From assembly GCA_947179155.2 (NCBI GenBank), contig OX359269.1:32265017-32329016 (forward strand): DNA of 64,000 nt. The letters are read 5' to 3'. Both the position numbers and the translations under genes were made by a program. The notes beneath the pieces are model-generated. The model ran no database searches. It was given only the letters and a program-made list of their open reading frames with translations, and was not told the origin of the DNA. This stretch comes from Hedera helix (Eukaryota; Streptophyta; Magnoliopsida; Apiales; Araliaceae). Below, piece by piece: positions 21,811 to 34,170 of the stretch. Numbering within the stretch: the first letter of the stretch is position 1; the number at the start of each line of letters is the position of its first letter.

Positions 21811-21812
21811 AC

Positions 21813-24800
21813 TGTAACATACACGAAATCCCGACCTTAATTAATTATCCGATTATCTCTGGATATCATAACTATTTAACTTTAAATTCATATTAACAGG
21901 GATCTCGTGCGTTATTCTTAACCTTCAACCAATCACGTGACCATAAATTCGGTCCATTTTTTTTATATTTATTTATTTAATTTATCTTCCTTACCTGTCT
22001 CAGGATCGCAACGTTCACTTATCCAATTCATTAGCATTTATGTCGACGCTTATTAATTGCGACCGTTTCTATTTCATTTTATAATCATACAAATCGTGAT
22101 TTAATGTAATCCGTAACAAAATTTCGCCATGAAATATTCACACATGGCCCTAATTAATTTTACCTGTTCCTGCTCACATTCATATATATACATATTCTGC
22201 TGCATCCGTCATGACTATTCAAATATACATTCTATGTACACATGTTTATCCATACAGATAAATTTATTACATATCAATCACAACTATCAAATATATCTTC
22301 ATTTTTCATTAATACAAATATTCCTGAATCTTGCATACATACAAATTCATCCCTACGGACTCCCAACATTCATTGCCTTCACGTACTATAAATTACATAT
22401 AGCAGATTTTGCTTCCTACATATTAATCTATTCATATTCTTTACCTTAGCGGCACCGGAACCTCCGGCCTTCTTGTAATTTACCTGAAATGTTAGTTCAT
22501 AGCAAGGGTGAGCACATAGGCTCAGCAAGTAGATCAGATAACACATTTCATGCTTACAGTTTATATCAATGCGTCATGCATTCCTTACTTTAGTATGATG
22601 TGCATAATGTCACGTAATTCATTTAGCAATTAAACCATATAGTTGTACATAAGACACGTTTCAACTCATTAACTATCACGTAGTTCACATAGAACGTTTA
22701 TTACATTTAAGTCTGAACACTTGCCTGTACGCCTTTGTTTTACTTAACCTGTACTTCCTCAATCATCCTTCGTTATCCGTCTTATCGGCTTGCTCGTTTC
22801 GAACTCTGTCTGTCAACATATAGCTTATATGTCATTATAAGATCATAAACTTGTATAACTTATCAAACTAATTCCATAAATACATGATCATCCGTCTTTA
22901 ACCATTTCATATTTGATGTATTACACCTTATGTAGGTTTATAATACACCCTAACTTGCTTCTGACCTTTTTCATAACTTATAACATGTTTTGGCTTAGCT
23001 TTAGGCATGTTCTATTATGCCACTTGTCATTTCATTATAACTTAACACCCTTTAATCTAACTATTATTATTACTTTTAGGGTTTATATAACTCATTTCTA
23101 TCATTTCATATCAAAATATAGCTTTTTGGAAGCTTAAAAAAATTTCAAATGAACAGTACCTCCGCCCCGGCGCCTCCAGAGCTCGCTGTCCGCGAAAAGC
23201 TCTCGGCCATGAACAGTAAATGGCGCCGGGGCGCCATTTTTAGTACAAAACATGGCGCGGGGACGCCATGTTCAAATTCAGCACTTTCTGATTTTTGCCC
23301 TACCTTTGCCGATTTTTAATTTCTTCATCTTAACTCCAATTGAGCTGAAATTTGGACCACATCTAGACCTTACTACCTAGTATTTTACAAAAATACTACT
23401 TGCCTCATCTGGCTTCTTAAAAGTAGAGATACACTAGCCCCTAGGAGGGCTGTTCAACACGTTTCTATACTTAGAAATATTTCAGAATTTTAAAACTCAA
23501 CTTTTGCAACTTTGTGATTTTTGGCCAATTGCTTCAAAACTCAACTCCAACACTTGACATAGTTCACATAGCTTATATATGACATGTTCCAACTTTCAAA
23601 ACGATAAAACTTCGCACGAGGCGATAATTGTCCGTAAAAATCCGTTTCGAATCGAAACGATCGATTCCGATCGTTCGAATCGCCAATTCATTCAAATTTG
23701 ATTTCGTTGATTACCAAATCAACCTAAACACATGTATTATCATAAAAATGAATCATTTGATTTCATTTTACCTTCAAATCCTTGAAATTGCCAAAAATCA
23801 CCTATAAGTTGGATTTTTTCTTAACTTTGTCAAAATTTCCATTTCCAAAACTTAACCTTACTTGACTCTTTAAACTCAACACCCCACATAAGTAACCACA
23901 CACACATTTAATGACTTTATAAGTCTTTATAACCTCCATATGTACATCCAAGTGCACTTTACAGATTATTACGAAATCTATACGCAAAGTATAGCCTAGT
24001 ATTCAATCTTTTACTTAACAAATCATACTTTTGGACCTTTCAAGCATTTTATATGCTATTAAACAAAATATTATGCATAAATCCAACATGTTCAACACTT
24101 CAAACTAGGTTTTTATCAAAACCAACCATATTAAACACATTTGCTTCTTTAAATCATGGTTTCAAGCTTAAACAAGCACATGATTCTTCATAAATCATTA
24201 TCTCTATCTCTCTAAACATCATCAAACTACCTATCAAACACATAATCCTCATATACACATGTACAACCTTATATACTAAGGTTCAATCATGAACTTCCAA
24301 TTTTAGCCACCTTTTCTTACATAACTCATATCCTTAACCACAAATACATGCTTTTAACATACACAACTTAAAGTTTCAAAGTTGTAAAACTTTTATACCT
24401 TCTTGAATGTCCAACTTCTTTGCATAGATAGCTTTGTCATGATGAGAGCTTTATGTTTTCTTCTTGCTCCAAGACCAACCAAGCTTTCTAGCTCATGATT
24501 TCAAGCTCTTTTTCTCTCTTCCATGGCTTTCACTCCCATTCTCTCTCTTAGGGCATATCATTCTCAGCACTTACACGAAAATGAGGAAGATTTGCTAGCT
24601 TTGGATAATTATTAAGGCCTTAACTAAGCTAGTTAGGTGACATAACCATAGTTAACTCATCCAAGGGCGTTTTGGTCATTTCACATAACAAGTGAAGGGC
24701 ATTCTTGTCATTTCACCACTTGGGACATATAAGTCATTATCCAAATTATCAAGGGTATTTTGGTCATTTTACCCCTTTAGGACACAATGGTAATTATTTA

Positions 24801-26071
24801 ATTTGTTGAGGGGCATTTTGGTAATTTATCAAATTGACTAAACTTTCATTTCTTGCAATTTTCCCCCTCATAACTAGACTTTCTTACATTTTCCCCCATT
24901 AATTCATTCTTTGCTCATTTCTTGTCCAAATCAAATCCTTTTTGATCCAAATTCGTTTCATCATACTTGAATTTTATTCCTTCATCAAATAATGTCCATA
25001 CTTGGCTTGTCCCAAATTACTTGTCACACTTGAAAACTTGAATTCCTTTAATAACTCATTAACTTGTAATATTTGCCACAATTGCATATTATTTCATTTT
25101 CAAACCTTCTCGGTTCGTTATCTAATCAAATTAAATTTCTAACATCTCAATACATTCTAATTGTTCATCTTTTCCCATAAACCGCTTCCTCGAGAAGCAA
25201 ACCTTGACCGGATTACCAAATTCATCGTCCTTAATTCCTTTAATACTCATAATATCATAATTATGACGTTAACATCCATTCACTTATTTACACAACACAC
25301 ATGTGCTAATTACATCATATTTGAAATCTATATTCTTTCTACACACTCACAGGGTATTACTTTCTGTATTCATAAATCGAATTATCGATTATCTTATAAC
25401 CATCAATTAAGATAATTTCATAATAATTTTCAAATATCCATGTGTCATTCCTTTAATATCCCGTAAATTCCTAATATGTCAGTTAAGTTAAACGGTTACT
25501 CCTTATTGCACATACGGCCTTATCTTAGCCTTACATTTCTGACCCCTCGCCTCTCTATGCCCATTCCTTAATCCCGTTATTAACATTCATAACCAAACAT
25601 TGATTCACATGCTCATTTCTTATTCTAATATTTTCTAAACTTTAAACCTTCTATCTTTACCGATTCAAATACATACATATTCACACATATACATAAACAC
25701 ATAATCACTCTATTATCTTTTGACACATAACTTTGTGTCTTACAATAATCCTCCCCAAATTACCTTCTTATAGGTATTACAATAAATCGTTTTGCTCAAT
25801 TTTTTTTCATATAACCATTCAAAATTCATTTCATTATAATTTCTCATTTTCATAATTCTCTGGTTTATTTTATCTTTCTATATTCGACCACGTAGGTCCC
25901 TCCTTAATATTTCAACCACACAGGTTCTTTCTAACGCATTGATCACGTAATAATTCAATTTAATCACATAATAATCATATTTAATCACTTTAACTAGGTT
26001 TTATTTTATAACCTTCACTTAATTATCCATAATCCTTATTTAAAATTTCCGTAAAATCTTGGGGTGTCACA
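21813..26071 (-). repeat. 5' LTR of the LARD
   Basis: 4259 bp, offset 6193 bp from the other LTR, with the same motifs. The differences I saw are at 25734, 25800, 25889, 25900 and 25922 (left partners 19541, 19607, 19696, 19707, 19729), all within about 190 bp. It is followed by the target duplication ATAAC at 26072-26076. Confidence 0.93.
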
Positions 26072-26076
26072 ATAAC

Positions 26077-27232
26077 CTTTTCAAAGAAATAAATATATCT
26101 TGCACAAATGAATAACTGTCAAATATTTAGTTTCGTTTCTGAGGGGTCGTTGGGACCATGAATTATCTTACACAAAATATTTAGTTTAACAGTCACACAG
26201 ATTATAAACTCTGTATCATGAAGTTTGACAGTCACATAAGACTACAAAGTCTTTCACACTGAAGTGTGGTCTAGAAATCACACAAATTGCATACTCTTAC
26301 ATGTCAAAGTGTCAAAATCATGAAGTTTGACAATCATAGGCAAACTCTTCTAAAATGTTTAACAGGCAAACAGATTGTAAGCTCTTACATGCCGAAGGGT
26401 AAAACCCCCCCTATAATATAAGACTGTTCATCCTCAGTCTTAACATCAAGAATCCACACCAAATAAATTTTGGATTGGATAACACTTTTTAACATAATTC
26501 AATGATCTTAATTAAATTAGAGTAATTGAAACAATTGACATTCTCTTTCCTTCTAATCAATTCACGTATATAAATAACTTTAGAATTCAATCTCAAATCA
26601 GAGTAGCTGAAACAATTAACATCCTCTTTATTTATAATAAACTCACAAATATCAATAACTTTAGAGTCAAAAAAATTCAACATGAACAATAAAATATGTT
26701 TGAGAACAATAACTTGTTCAATATTTTAAAAAAAATTGTACAGAGTAAAGAATTTCCAATAATAAGAACTTTCTCAGAAAAATATATGCGAGAACTGTCA
26801 AAAGTTAGGAACTTACATAGGGAACTTGCCTACTTAATTCGTCATTCGTCATCTACCTCTAATACTTCTCTCTTCAAGTGACCTAGAATATCTACGAAAG
26901 TCGTACATCAAATTTCTTATTCATTTCCTCGTTTCTTTAATCTCTCTCATCGATAATTACCCGAAACCTATTCCGGTATTTTTCAGGTATCATAACTATA
27001 ATCCAACTTTTATTTTATACCATCTTTGTACATTAACTTGTAAAAATTATATTTTTACCCTTAACCGAATTTTATAAGTATTATTTAACTTATTTAGCTG
27101 AAAAAATTATATTTTATATTTTTTGATTTTCTTAAACTCGGCTTTTAACACCCATCTAAAATTTTCTTTTTGACTTTAAGCTCACTTAAACATCTTATTA
27201 TTTTTTTTTATCTTAACTTGATAGTTTACATG
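26077..27232. other. Unassigned repeat-like DNA between the LARD and Sirevirus gag
   Basis: AT-rich. It repeats GAAGTTTGACA(G/A)TCA-type words between 26219 and 26330, and an imperfect ~95-bp direct repeat at 26490-26670 underlies the internally duplicated 66-residue minus frame. It probably holds the rest of the candidate LTR from 14998 and the lost 5' part (LTR, leader, gag start) of the Sirevirus copy, but I could not place boundaries. Confidence 0.35.
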
Positions 27233-27468
27233 ACTTCCTATGACTCTAAAACAATGAATACACTCCTTATTGGCATGGTGCAATTCGAAATTGATAAAGT
27301 ATCTTCATGCAACACGGCTAAGGAGATATAGGACACCTTGAAAGTAAGCCATGAAGGAACATCAAGAGTTAGAAAAGTCAAGTTTAGTACACTCATACAT
27401 AATTATTAAATGTTCAAGCTTGAAAAAGATGAAACCATCAAGGAGGCATAAACAAGGGTCCTAGTACT
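27233..27468 (+). pseudogene. Sirevirus-type Copia gag, N-terminal-side fragment
   Basis: Frame with stops reading TMNTLLIGMVQFEIDKV, then SCNTAKEI, DTLKVSHEGTSRVRKVKF, then KLEKDETIKEA. This is the conserved capsid pattern of plant Copia gag (C.TAKE.W..L...HEGT..V...K). At least three in-frame stops. It is cut by the solo LTR at 27469 and resumes at 29605 (NSLKLLDKSIP). Confidence 0.8.
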
Positions 27469-29599
27469 TGTCGACGCCGCGATTTCGTCGTTTCGTTTTT
27501 TATAATCAAAGCCCTTTCCAATTTTTGCCTTTTGAATTAAATGTGATTTTGAAAAGGGTCGGCTTAATGCCGACGGGTTTTGAAAGATCGATTTCTTTAT
27601 GAGCCAATTGACCAGAGTCGCCAGTTGGTATATTTAAAATGGATGTACCAACTCATCCGAATTTTGTTTTCGTAATCGCTGGCTCAAGTGTGACTCCGAG
27701 TTAATTGGTCCGCAAACAGAGATTCATAGAGTTCGGGGGCTTGCTTAAGCGAGGGGAAGGTGTTAGGCACCCCCCGACTTCCGTGAAACACGGTTACCGC
27801 AATCTCAATGTTTTCCTATCATTTTAAATCCTAAAATGTGTGTATGTGTGTGTGTGTGTGCCTAAATGTTTGTTGTGTCGAGAAAACCTGTTTTGACCCT
27901 TTTATAGGAGACGTGCTTTATTTATTGAGTACTTTGAAACGACTTTCGACTTGAATGACAAGGCTTTGTTTTCTAATAAAACATTGATTTTAAGGTTGAA
28001 AATGATGGGGCTTTTATTAGATGTCGTTTTCAGAAAATAAGAGTTTTTAAACTTTTGTCAAATAGGAATCGAGACTATTCATTGCCTTCTAACAGGAAAG
28101 TCAAATAAAAAATGAAGGCAACTTCTAGAAGCTCTTTAACCCTATGCACCAAAGTTTAATGAAAACGTTTGTTTATTTTTTATGAAATCATTTTGGGATA
28201 TTTTAAAACCACTTATAGCCTTTTCGCCAAACATGGACCGACGTTTACTAGAACTCTCAATTTTTATCCTCGTGATTCTAATATCCTAATTTGATTGATT
28301 TTATGAAAAATCTTTACCATTTCATTCCAAAATCATTTTTTCGCGTGAAAAGGGAAAACCAAGCATTAAAATGACGTTGGAGCTATTCACGGGCATGTGA
28401 GTCATCCAAATAACCCCAAACGCCCACAATCGCACATTTTTACTATTACGGGGCCTTAAACCCGACTTTCGACTCGATGTCGTTTTAAGGCCCAAAATTT
28501 ACATATTTACATACAGGCGCATTGTCATTGCTACATACGTAAAAGCTAAAAATAAACTAAAAGGATATCATCGGGAGGTTAGGAGGAGATTCCATCCGCA
28601 ATAAATCCTCAATAACCGTCCCTAATCCACAAATCTACAATTTAGATTGACTACATTGGATCTAACTTTAAAACAAACAAAATCAAAATATTCAATATCA
28701 CAATACGCCAAATATTCGGATCTACAGTAGATTCACCCAACAAACACAATAAGAACAAAATAAAACTAGATCTAACTAGACGAAATCACAAATGCTATTA
28801 ACTCGAATTTTTCACCTTCCAAATGATGAAATACATGCTTTGACACTTGGAAATCACTTAGAATACAATATATGATGTTAAGATCTAACAAAAAAATGGA
28901 AGAATCTCACATTTCTCTCTCTTTATCTCTCTTTTTTTCTCTTCCCGTCGCCTTTCTCTCTCCCGTTCTTCTTTCCGTCCGTGTCTCTTTTTTTTTTTTT
29001 TTCTTCTCTCGGGTGAAAATGGCAATGTATAGCCTTCCGCAGGCAGCCGCAGGTGCATCTGCGGCTGGGCTAGCTAGCCGTCCGCGCCGAATCCTCGGCT
29101 GCCGTGTGCCGCCCTCGAGCCGCGTATTGTCCCGTTTGTCGGTGGTCGCAGGTGCATCCGCGGCTGTCCGGCTCGCTTTTCTCGATTTCCGTGCCACGCG
29201 GTCTTAATTCGCCAATTTCTGCGGTATTATTTTGGAAGGCTGTTACCTGATATATAAATTCCTCTTTGTGCTTGGCTCCCAGGGGGCGCTGCCCCCTTCC
29301 ACCCCCGCCAGCTCACCAGCGAGCTGGGCAGCCGTTCGCCCACCGGGGAGCGAGACCCTCGAACATCGTAAGCGTAGTGGGCATTAGTCGTCTTTTGTGC
29401 TCAAATCAGGTTCTTCTGGATCAACTGTTTGCCTTGCCTCAAGTAACCTGATGCTCGTTGTTCGTTGTGGCGGCTTTGACCGTAAGTCGTTGGGGTGGCT
29501 TCGTGTTGGGGTCCACCTTCCTCTTCGCATGTCGGGTCAAGTGACGACTTTGCCCTCCTGCCAGGGTTAGTAGAGAAATGAAAATTTTGGGTGTCTACA
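27469..29599. mobile_element. Solo LTR in Sirevirus gag (2.1 kb, Gypsy-like)
   Basis: 2131 bp, TGTCGACGCCGCGATTTCG...TTGGGTGTCTACA, with an exact 5-bp target duplication GTACT (27464-27468 and 29600-29604). It contains AGAGTCGCCAGTTGG, GGTGTTAGGCACCCC and AAACACGGTTACCG, words common in a widespread group of plant Gypsy LTRs. Two overlapping opposite-strand frames near 28872-29207 come from a CT-rich/GC-rich stretch and are not genes. The gag reading continues after it. Confidence 0.92.
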
Positions 29600-29709
29600 G
29601 TACTCATAAATTCCCTGAAGCTACTTGACAAATCAATTCCATAAAGTAAGGTCAATCATAAGCTACTTCGGGATATGCTCAAAAGGTTTACATCTAAAGT
29701 AACTACTCT

Positions 29710-30024
29710 CACTACTACAAAACAGTAAAAAGATAACACCTAAAAAACGTTGTAATTTTCTCCCAGAAACGTCGAGGTTAAGGGTGTCATCTATTTGACA
29801 CATTTTATACAACGTTTTTAAAACGTTGTAGTTGGCTCATAATACAACGTTTTTTATTTAAAAACGTTGTACATTGTCTTTAAATAAATACTAAGATGCT
29901 TGAAAACGTTGTAGATGGTATCATTCCACAATATTTTTTGGTATAAAACGTTGTAGTTTGATACATCACACAACCTTTAGACTAATTTATACAACGTTTA
30001 TATGATGTCATCTATTGTAGTACT
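29710..30024. mobile_element. Miniature CACTA-like element
   Basis: Starts CACTACTACAAAACAG, a CACTA (En/Spm) type terminus. A degenerate counterpart CTATTGTAGTACT lies at 30012-30024. Between them are at least eight AACGTTGTA / TACAACGTT words in both orientations (29745-30000), the arrangement of CACTA subterminal repeats bound by the element's DNA-binding protein. No ORF. The right end is uncertain: it may extend to about 30285, where gag resumes. Confidence 0.65.
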
Positions 30025-30285
30025 TGTAGAACTGCTAATATTAATGCAATGACATATAGGTAAAAATACTCTAAATTCTCATTTAAAGCTAAAATGTATC
30101 AATCATTCTCAGTTTTAAAATACATCTAATAATACCATACGTTTACAGTTTCAAATTACTACATCCACAAAATATACAACTATCCACAAAAAATATATAA
30201 AGCAGCAGCAGGGCAAAGGATAAAACATCCTATAAACTAATTATATCATTCTGTAGCTACTATACATCATGTAGCTAGATTTCAA
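30025..30285. other. Non-gag filler between CACTA-like termini and gag
   Basis: Unique AT-rich DNA without ORF between the degenerate CACTA-like end and the point where gag resumes (AAATTCTCAAGGCCGC). It is probably part of the CACTA-like insertion, whose true right end may be the TTTGAAATCTAGC/CGCTAGTATTTG area. Confidence 0.3.
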
Positions 30286-30929
30286 ATACTAGCGAAATTC
30301 TCAAGGCCGCTAAAGCTCTTCAAGATTCTCCTAATATTTCTTCTATGGATACATTAACATTATTTGGTGAATTAGAAGAATTTGAACATCAATTAAAGAG
30401 ATATGGTGATAAAGAAAAAACTCCTAGAAAGAAAGTATTAGCTCTTAATGTAGTAAATGAAGAAAAGGTGGATGATGACTCAAATGAGGAAATTGCAATG
30501 TTCTCAAGGAAGCTTAAAGGGTTGCTACAAAGGAAGAACAAAAGAAAGATTGTTATAGTCCCAAACAAGTTCAAGGGAAAGCAAAATGAAGATACGTGCT
30601 TCGAATGTGGGCGCTCGGGTCATTTCAAAAAGGATTGCTTCCAACGAAAGAATAAAGGAAAATCAAACTACAAGGAAAACAAAAAGAACAAAGCACTTGT
30701 TACTTGGAGTGATGATGAGTCTGACGTGAAAATTGATGCAAATGATGAAATACATCAAGTGTGCTTCCTGGTAGTTGGACATGAATCAAGTGAGGTAACC
30801 ATTTCAGATTATGATTCCTTGAAACAAGAAAGTGAAAAGTTAAGAGAAAAGAATAAGTATTTAAAATATTTAATTAATATATTAATGAATGAAGTTGATA
30901 CACTAATTGAGAAAAAGAAAAAAAATTAA
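30286..30929 (+). pseudogene. Sirevirus-type Copia gag, C-terminal part with zinc knuckle
   Basis: Open to the stop at 30929. It has the conserved SMDTLTLFGELEEFEHQL block, then a CCHC nucleic-acid-binding knuckle CFECGRSGHFKKDC (C-x2-C-x4-H-x4-C), a Lys-rich stretch, and the ALVTWSDDESD acidic motif typical of Sirevirus gag. A coiled-coil-like Lys/Glu-rich tail follows. As drawn, the first 194-residue methionine frame starts inside gag at 30345; the true start was lost with the insertions upstream. Confidence 0.85.
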
Positions 30930-31257
30930 AACACCATCATAAGAGGAAAGAATTTTAGTTATAAGGAATGATTATTTAGAAAATTATAACAATATTCTTT
31001 ACAACAAAGTAAAATATTTAAATGGTAAAATTGAAAAGTTAATTAATGAAATAAAAATGAGAGATATTTGTATTGATATTTTTAATGATAATACACATAC
31101 AATAGAAAATAATAATGATGAATAACAAGAAAAAATAAAATCATTATTAGTTAAGTTTGTTCAAGGAGAAGAAAACTTAAATGTCATGTTGGGTAAATAA
31201 AAACCTAGCTTTGAGAAACAAGGAATTAGTTGTAACTCAACACATAAAAATAGTGAT

Positions 31258-34170
31258 GTGAAAATATTAAAATCTAAATTGCTTTTTAAATTAAATTATT
31301 GCTCTCATTTTACCACTTGCAAAAATTATGGAATTAAAGAGCATTTAGATGTTAATTGTAAAAAGAAAATTAAGAAAGTGTGGATTAAGAAAAATGATTT
31401 GAATACTACTAATACAACTGGACCAAAAATTCTTGGTGTTATCTCTCAAAAAGAAAAATGGAATGGTGACGTTTGGAGACAACCAAACTTCTGAGATAAT
31501 AGAAAAAGGTAAAATAAGTGATAGTAAAATAAAAATTGATAATGTTTATCTTGTCAAATGTCTTGAATTTAATCTCATAAGTGTAAGCCAATTAATGAAT
31601 ACTGGTCACCAAGTAAAATTTGAAAAAGATAAATATTCTATTTTTCATGGTACTAACAATGCTACTCTAGTTGTACAAAGGGAATGAAATATATATACTC
31701 TTGATTTTAAGCAACAGGATGAAGAAATGTTCAGCCGTTCAAGATGAGGCTAACCTATGGCATAAGAGGTTGGGATATGTTCATATGAATTTGATAAAAA
31801 ACTATCAACAAAAAATCTTGTGAAAGGGTTATCAAAAATGAATTATGAAAAGAAAGGCATATGTGTTTCATTTCAACTCGGTAAGCAAGTAAGAACATCT
31901 TTCAATTGCAAAAAAATAAGGTATCAACTTCTTCTCCCTTACAATTGCTACATATTAATCTATTTGGATAAGAAAGACATGCCAGTTTAAATGGTAAATT
32001 CTATGCGTTCGTAATAGTTGATGATTTTTTGTAGATATACTTGGATAACTTTTCTTAAATCTAAAGATGAAGCTTTTAGAGATTTTGAAAAGCTTATAAG
32101 AAACTTAGAGACAAAGTACAATCTCAAACTTATAAAGATAAAAAGTGACCACGGTGGCGAATTTCAAAAAGATTTCTTATCATTTTGTGATAAAAAAGGA
32201 ATTAGCCATGAATTTTTTGCACCAAGGGCACCTCAACAAAATGGGGTGGTTGAACGAAAGAATAGAATGCTTCAAGAAATGGCTCAAACATTATTACAAG
32301 ATAGTAAACTTTCAAAGAAATTTTGGGCCAAAGCGATAAATATTTATTGTTATATTCTTAATAAAGTACTTATTTGTCCTATTATTCTAAAAACACTTTA
32401 TGAATTATTAGATAATAAAATTCTTAATATTAGTTATTTCAAAGTTTTTGGTGCAAAATGTTTTATCTAAATATAAGTGAAAACTTAGAAAATTTTGATG
32501 CTAGATCTTATGAAGGAATCTTTCTTGGTTAATTATTCTCAACATAGTAAAGTTTATTGTGTGTTTAATACTAATAAATCGTGTGTTGAAGAATCTGTAC
32601 ATATAAGTTTTAATGAGACTAACAGCGATCTGCCAAAAGAAAGGGATGAAGATGCAAGAATTTTAGAAACTGCTGCAGTTCCAGTAAATTAAATAGATCA
32701 GGCTAGTACACTAGATACGGAAAAACAACAAACTAGATTAGAAAAATAGAAAAGGCAAAAAACAAAAACAGTCCAAAGAAATGAAGAGCCTCAAAATTCT
32801 GATCATATTCAACATAAAGAGCATGTGGACAATCTTTCATGCCAAAAACAACAAAGTATCTCAAGAATCATCCTCTAGAGAGCATCATTAGTGATATAAA
32901 CAAACGGGTAACAAGAAGTGGAGTACAAAATTTGTGCGCATTTTCAACATTTTTAACAAAAATTGAACCAAAGAATATAAAAGAAGTTATCCTTGATGAG
33001 AATTGGTTATTGGAAATGCAAGAGGAAATGCAACAATTTGAAAGATGCCAAGTATGAGAATTAATTTCCAAAAGAAGCTTCAATAATTGGAACAAAGTGG
33101 GTATTCAAGAAAAATCTTAATAAGCACGGTACAATTACTCGCAACAAATTAAGGCTTATGGCTCAAGGGTACAACCAACAAAGAAAGGATTGACTATGGA
33201 GAAACATTAGCCTTGTAGCAAGGTTAGAATCTATTCGGATCCTGCTAGCTTTTGCTAGCTACAAACAATTCAAGCTTCATTAAATAGACGTAAAGAGTGT
33301 GTTCCTAAACGACTACATAAATGAAGAAGTATACGTGAAATAGCCTCCTGGATTTGAACATGAAAAATATCCTTACCATGAATACAAGCTAGACTAAGTA
33401 TCTCATTTCAAACAGGTTCACTCAAGGTAAAATTAATTCTACATTATTTATTAAGCATGGAAATAAAGATATTATCATTATTCAAATATATGTATATGAC
33501 ATTATATTCGATGCTACTAATGATTCTCTTTGTAAGTGGTTCTCTAAGTATATGCATAAGGAGTTTGACATAAGCTTAATGGGAGAACTTAACTATTTTT
33601 TGGGACTCTAAATAAAGCAAACAAAAGGATGGTATTTATATACATCAAATTAAATACGCGTAGGAATTGCTCAAAAGATTCGGGTTTGACAAATCTAAAT
33701 CAAAGGCGACATTAATGAGTACGTCTATCAAGCTTACATCCGATGACAAAGGTACAGACGTAGAGGTAGCTAAATATCGAGGTATGATAGGAAGTTTATT
33801 ATATTTAACTATCTCTAGACCCCATATAATGTACAATGTTTGTCTATGTGCAAAGTTTCAAGCTAAACTAAAAGAATCAAATTTAAAACTGGTTAATTTT
33901 TGGGTTAGATTATCCTATAAGCAATAATTTTGAGTTAATGGGCTACTCAAATTCAGACTATGCAGGATCTCAAATTGATAGAAAAAGCACAAGTGGTGCT
34001 TATATATTTTTTGGACAGAACTTAGTGTCATGGCATATTAAAAAGCAAACTTCAGTTGCACTATCAATCACCGAGGGTGAATATTTAGTTGCAAAGAGTT
34101 GTTGCTGTCAAATATTATGGATGCATCAAACCTTATGTGAATTTGATGTTACATGTAATAATGTGCTAAT
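31258..34170 (+). pseudogene. Sirevirus-type Copia pol: protease remnant, integrase, RT, RNase H
   Basis: Broken in many frames. Protease region: KKVWIKKNDLN...GPK runs directly into MVTFGDNQTSEIIEKGKI, so the stretch that normally carries the catalytic Asp-Ser-Gly is absent. GAG-pre-integrase WHKRLGYVHMN at 31760. Integrase core: KSDHGGEFQ and APQQNGVVERKNR (32018-32470), with LLHINLFG where the first catalytic Asp is expected. RT is full of stops; the box reads IYVYDIIF (33486-33509) instead of YVDD. Then AKYRGMIGSLLYLTISRP and RNase H DRKSTSGA...VSWHIKKQTSVALS to 34168. The domain order PR-IN-RT-RH marks Copia. It is inactive. Confidence 0.9.

Larger units (their letters stand above)
19879..21812 (-). 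repeat. LARD internal region, no coding capacity
   Basis: 1934 bp without a retroelement ORF; frames of 75-78 residues match no known domain by eye. In element sense: primer site, then a leader with five small hairpins (21712-21469), then unique sequence, an imperfect duplication of about 55 bp around AATACCG(C/T)AC...GTACGTTGA (20618-20705), and a relic of a pol 3' end (GAGGACGAAATTTTGTTAAG, minus strand, near 19912-19890) running into the purine-rich tract. It looks like a deletion derivative that kept only cis-acting signals. Confidence 0.85.
15620..26071 (-). mobile_element. Young LARD-like LTR retrotransposon, complete, non-coding
   Basis: 10,452 bp in minus orientation: 5' LTR 21813-26071, primer site 21797-21810, internal region 19879-21812, polypurine tract just right of 19878, 3' LTR 15620-19878. 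Target duplications ATAAC flank it. Both LTRs are exactly 4259 bp, and by eye I found only five base differences. There is no gag, protease, integrase, RT or RNase H in the 1934-bp interior, so any movement depended on proteins of another element. Very long LTRs with a short non-coding interior define LARDs. The LTR start TGTGACACCCC and the remnant ...GAGGACGAAATTTTGTTAAGG before the polypurine tract are typical of chromovirus (Tekay/Del-like) Gypsy elements, the likely parent and helper. Near-identical LTRs mean a recent insertion. Confidence 0.95.

Noticed and set aside
26489..26689. 66-residue frame with an internal duplication
   Set aside because: Reflects a DNA direct repeat in AT-rich repeat sequence; no start context, domain or homologous exon.
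28872..29207. Overlapping frames of 111 and 96 residues on opposite strands
   Set aside because: They come from a CT-rich run plus a GC-rich patch inside a solo LTR with a perfect target duplication; no domain and no gene context.
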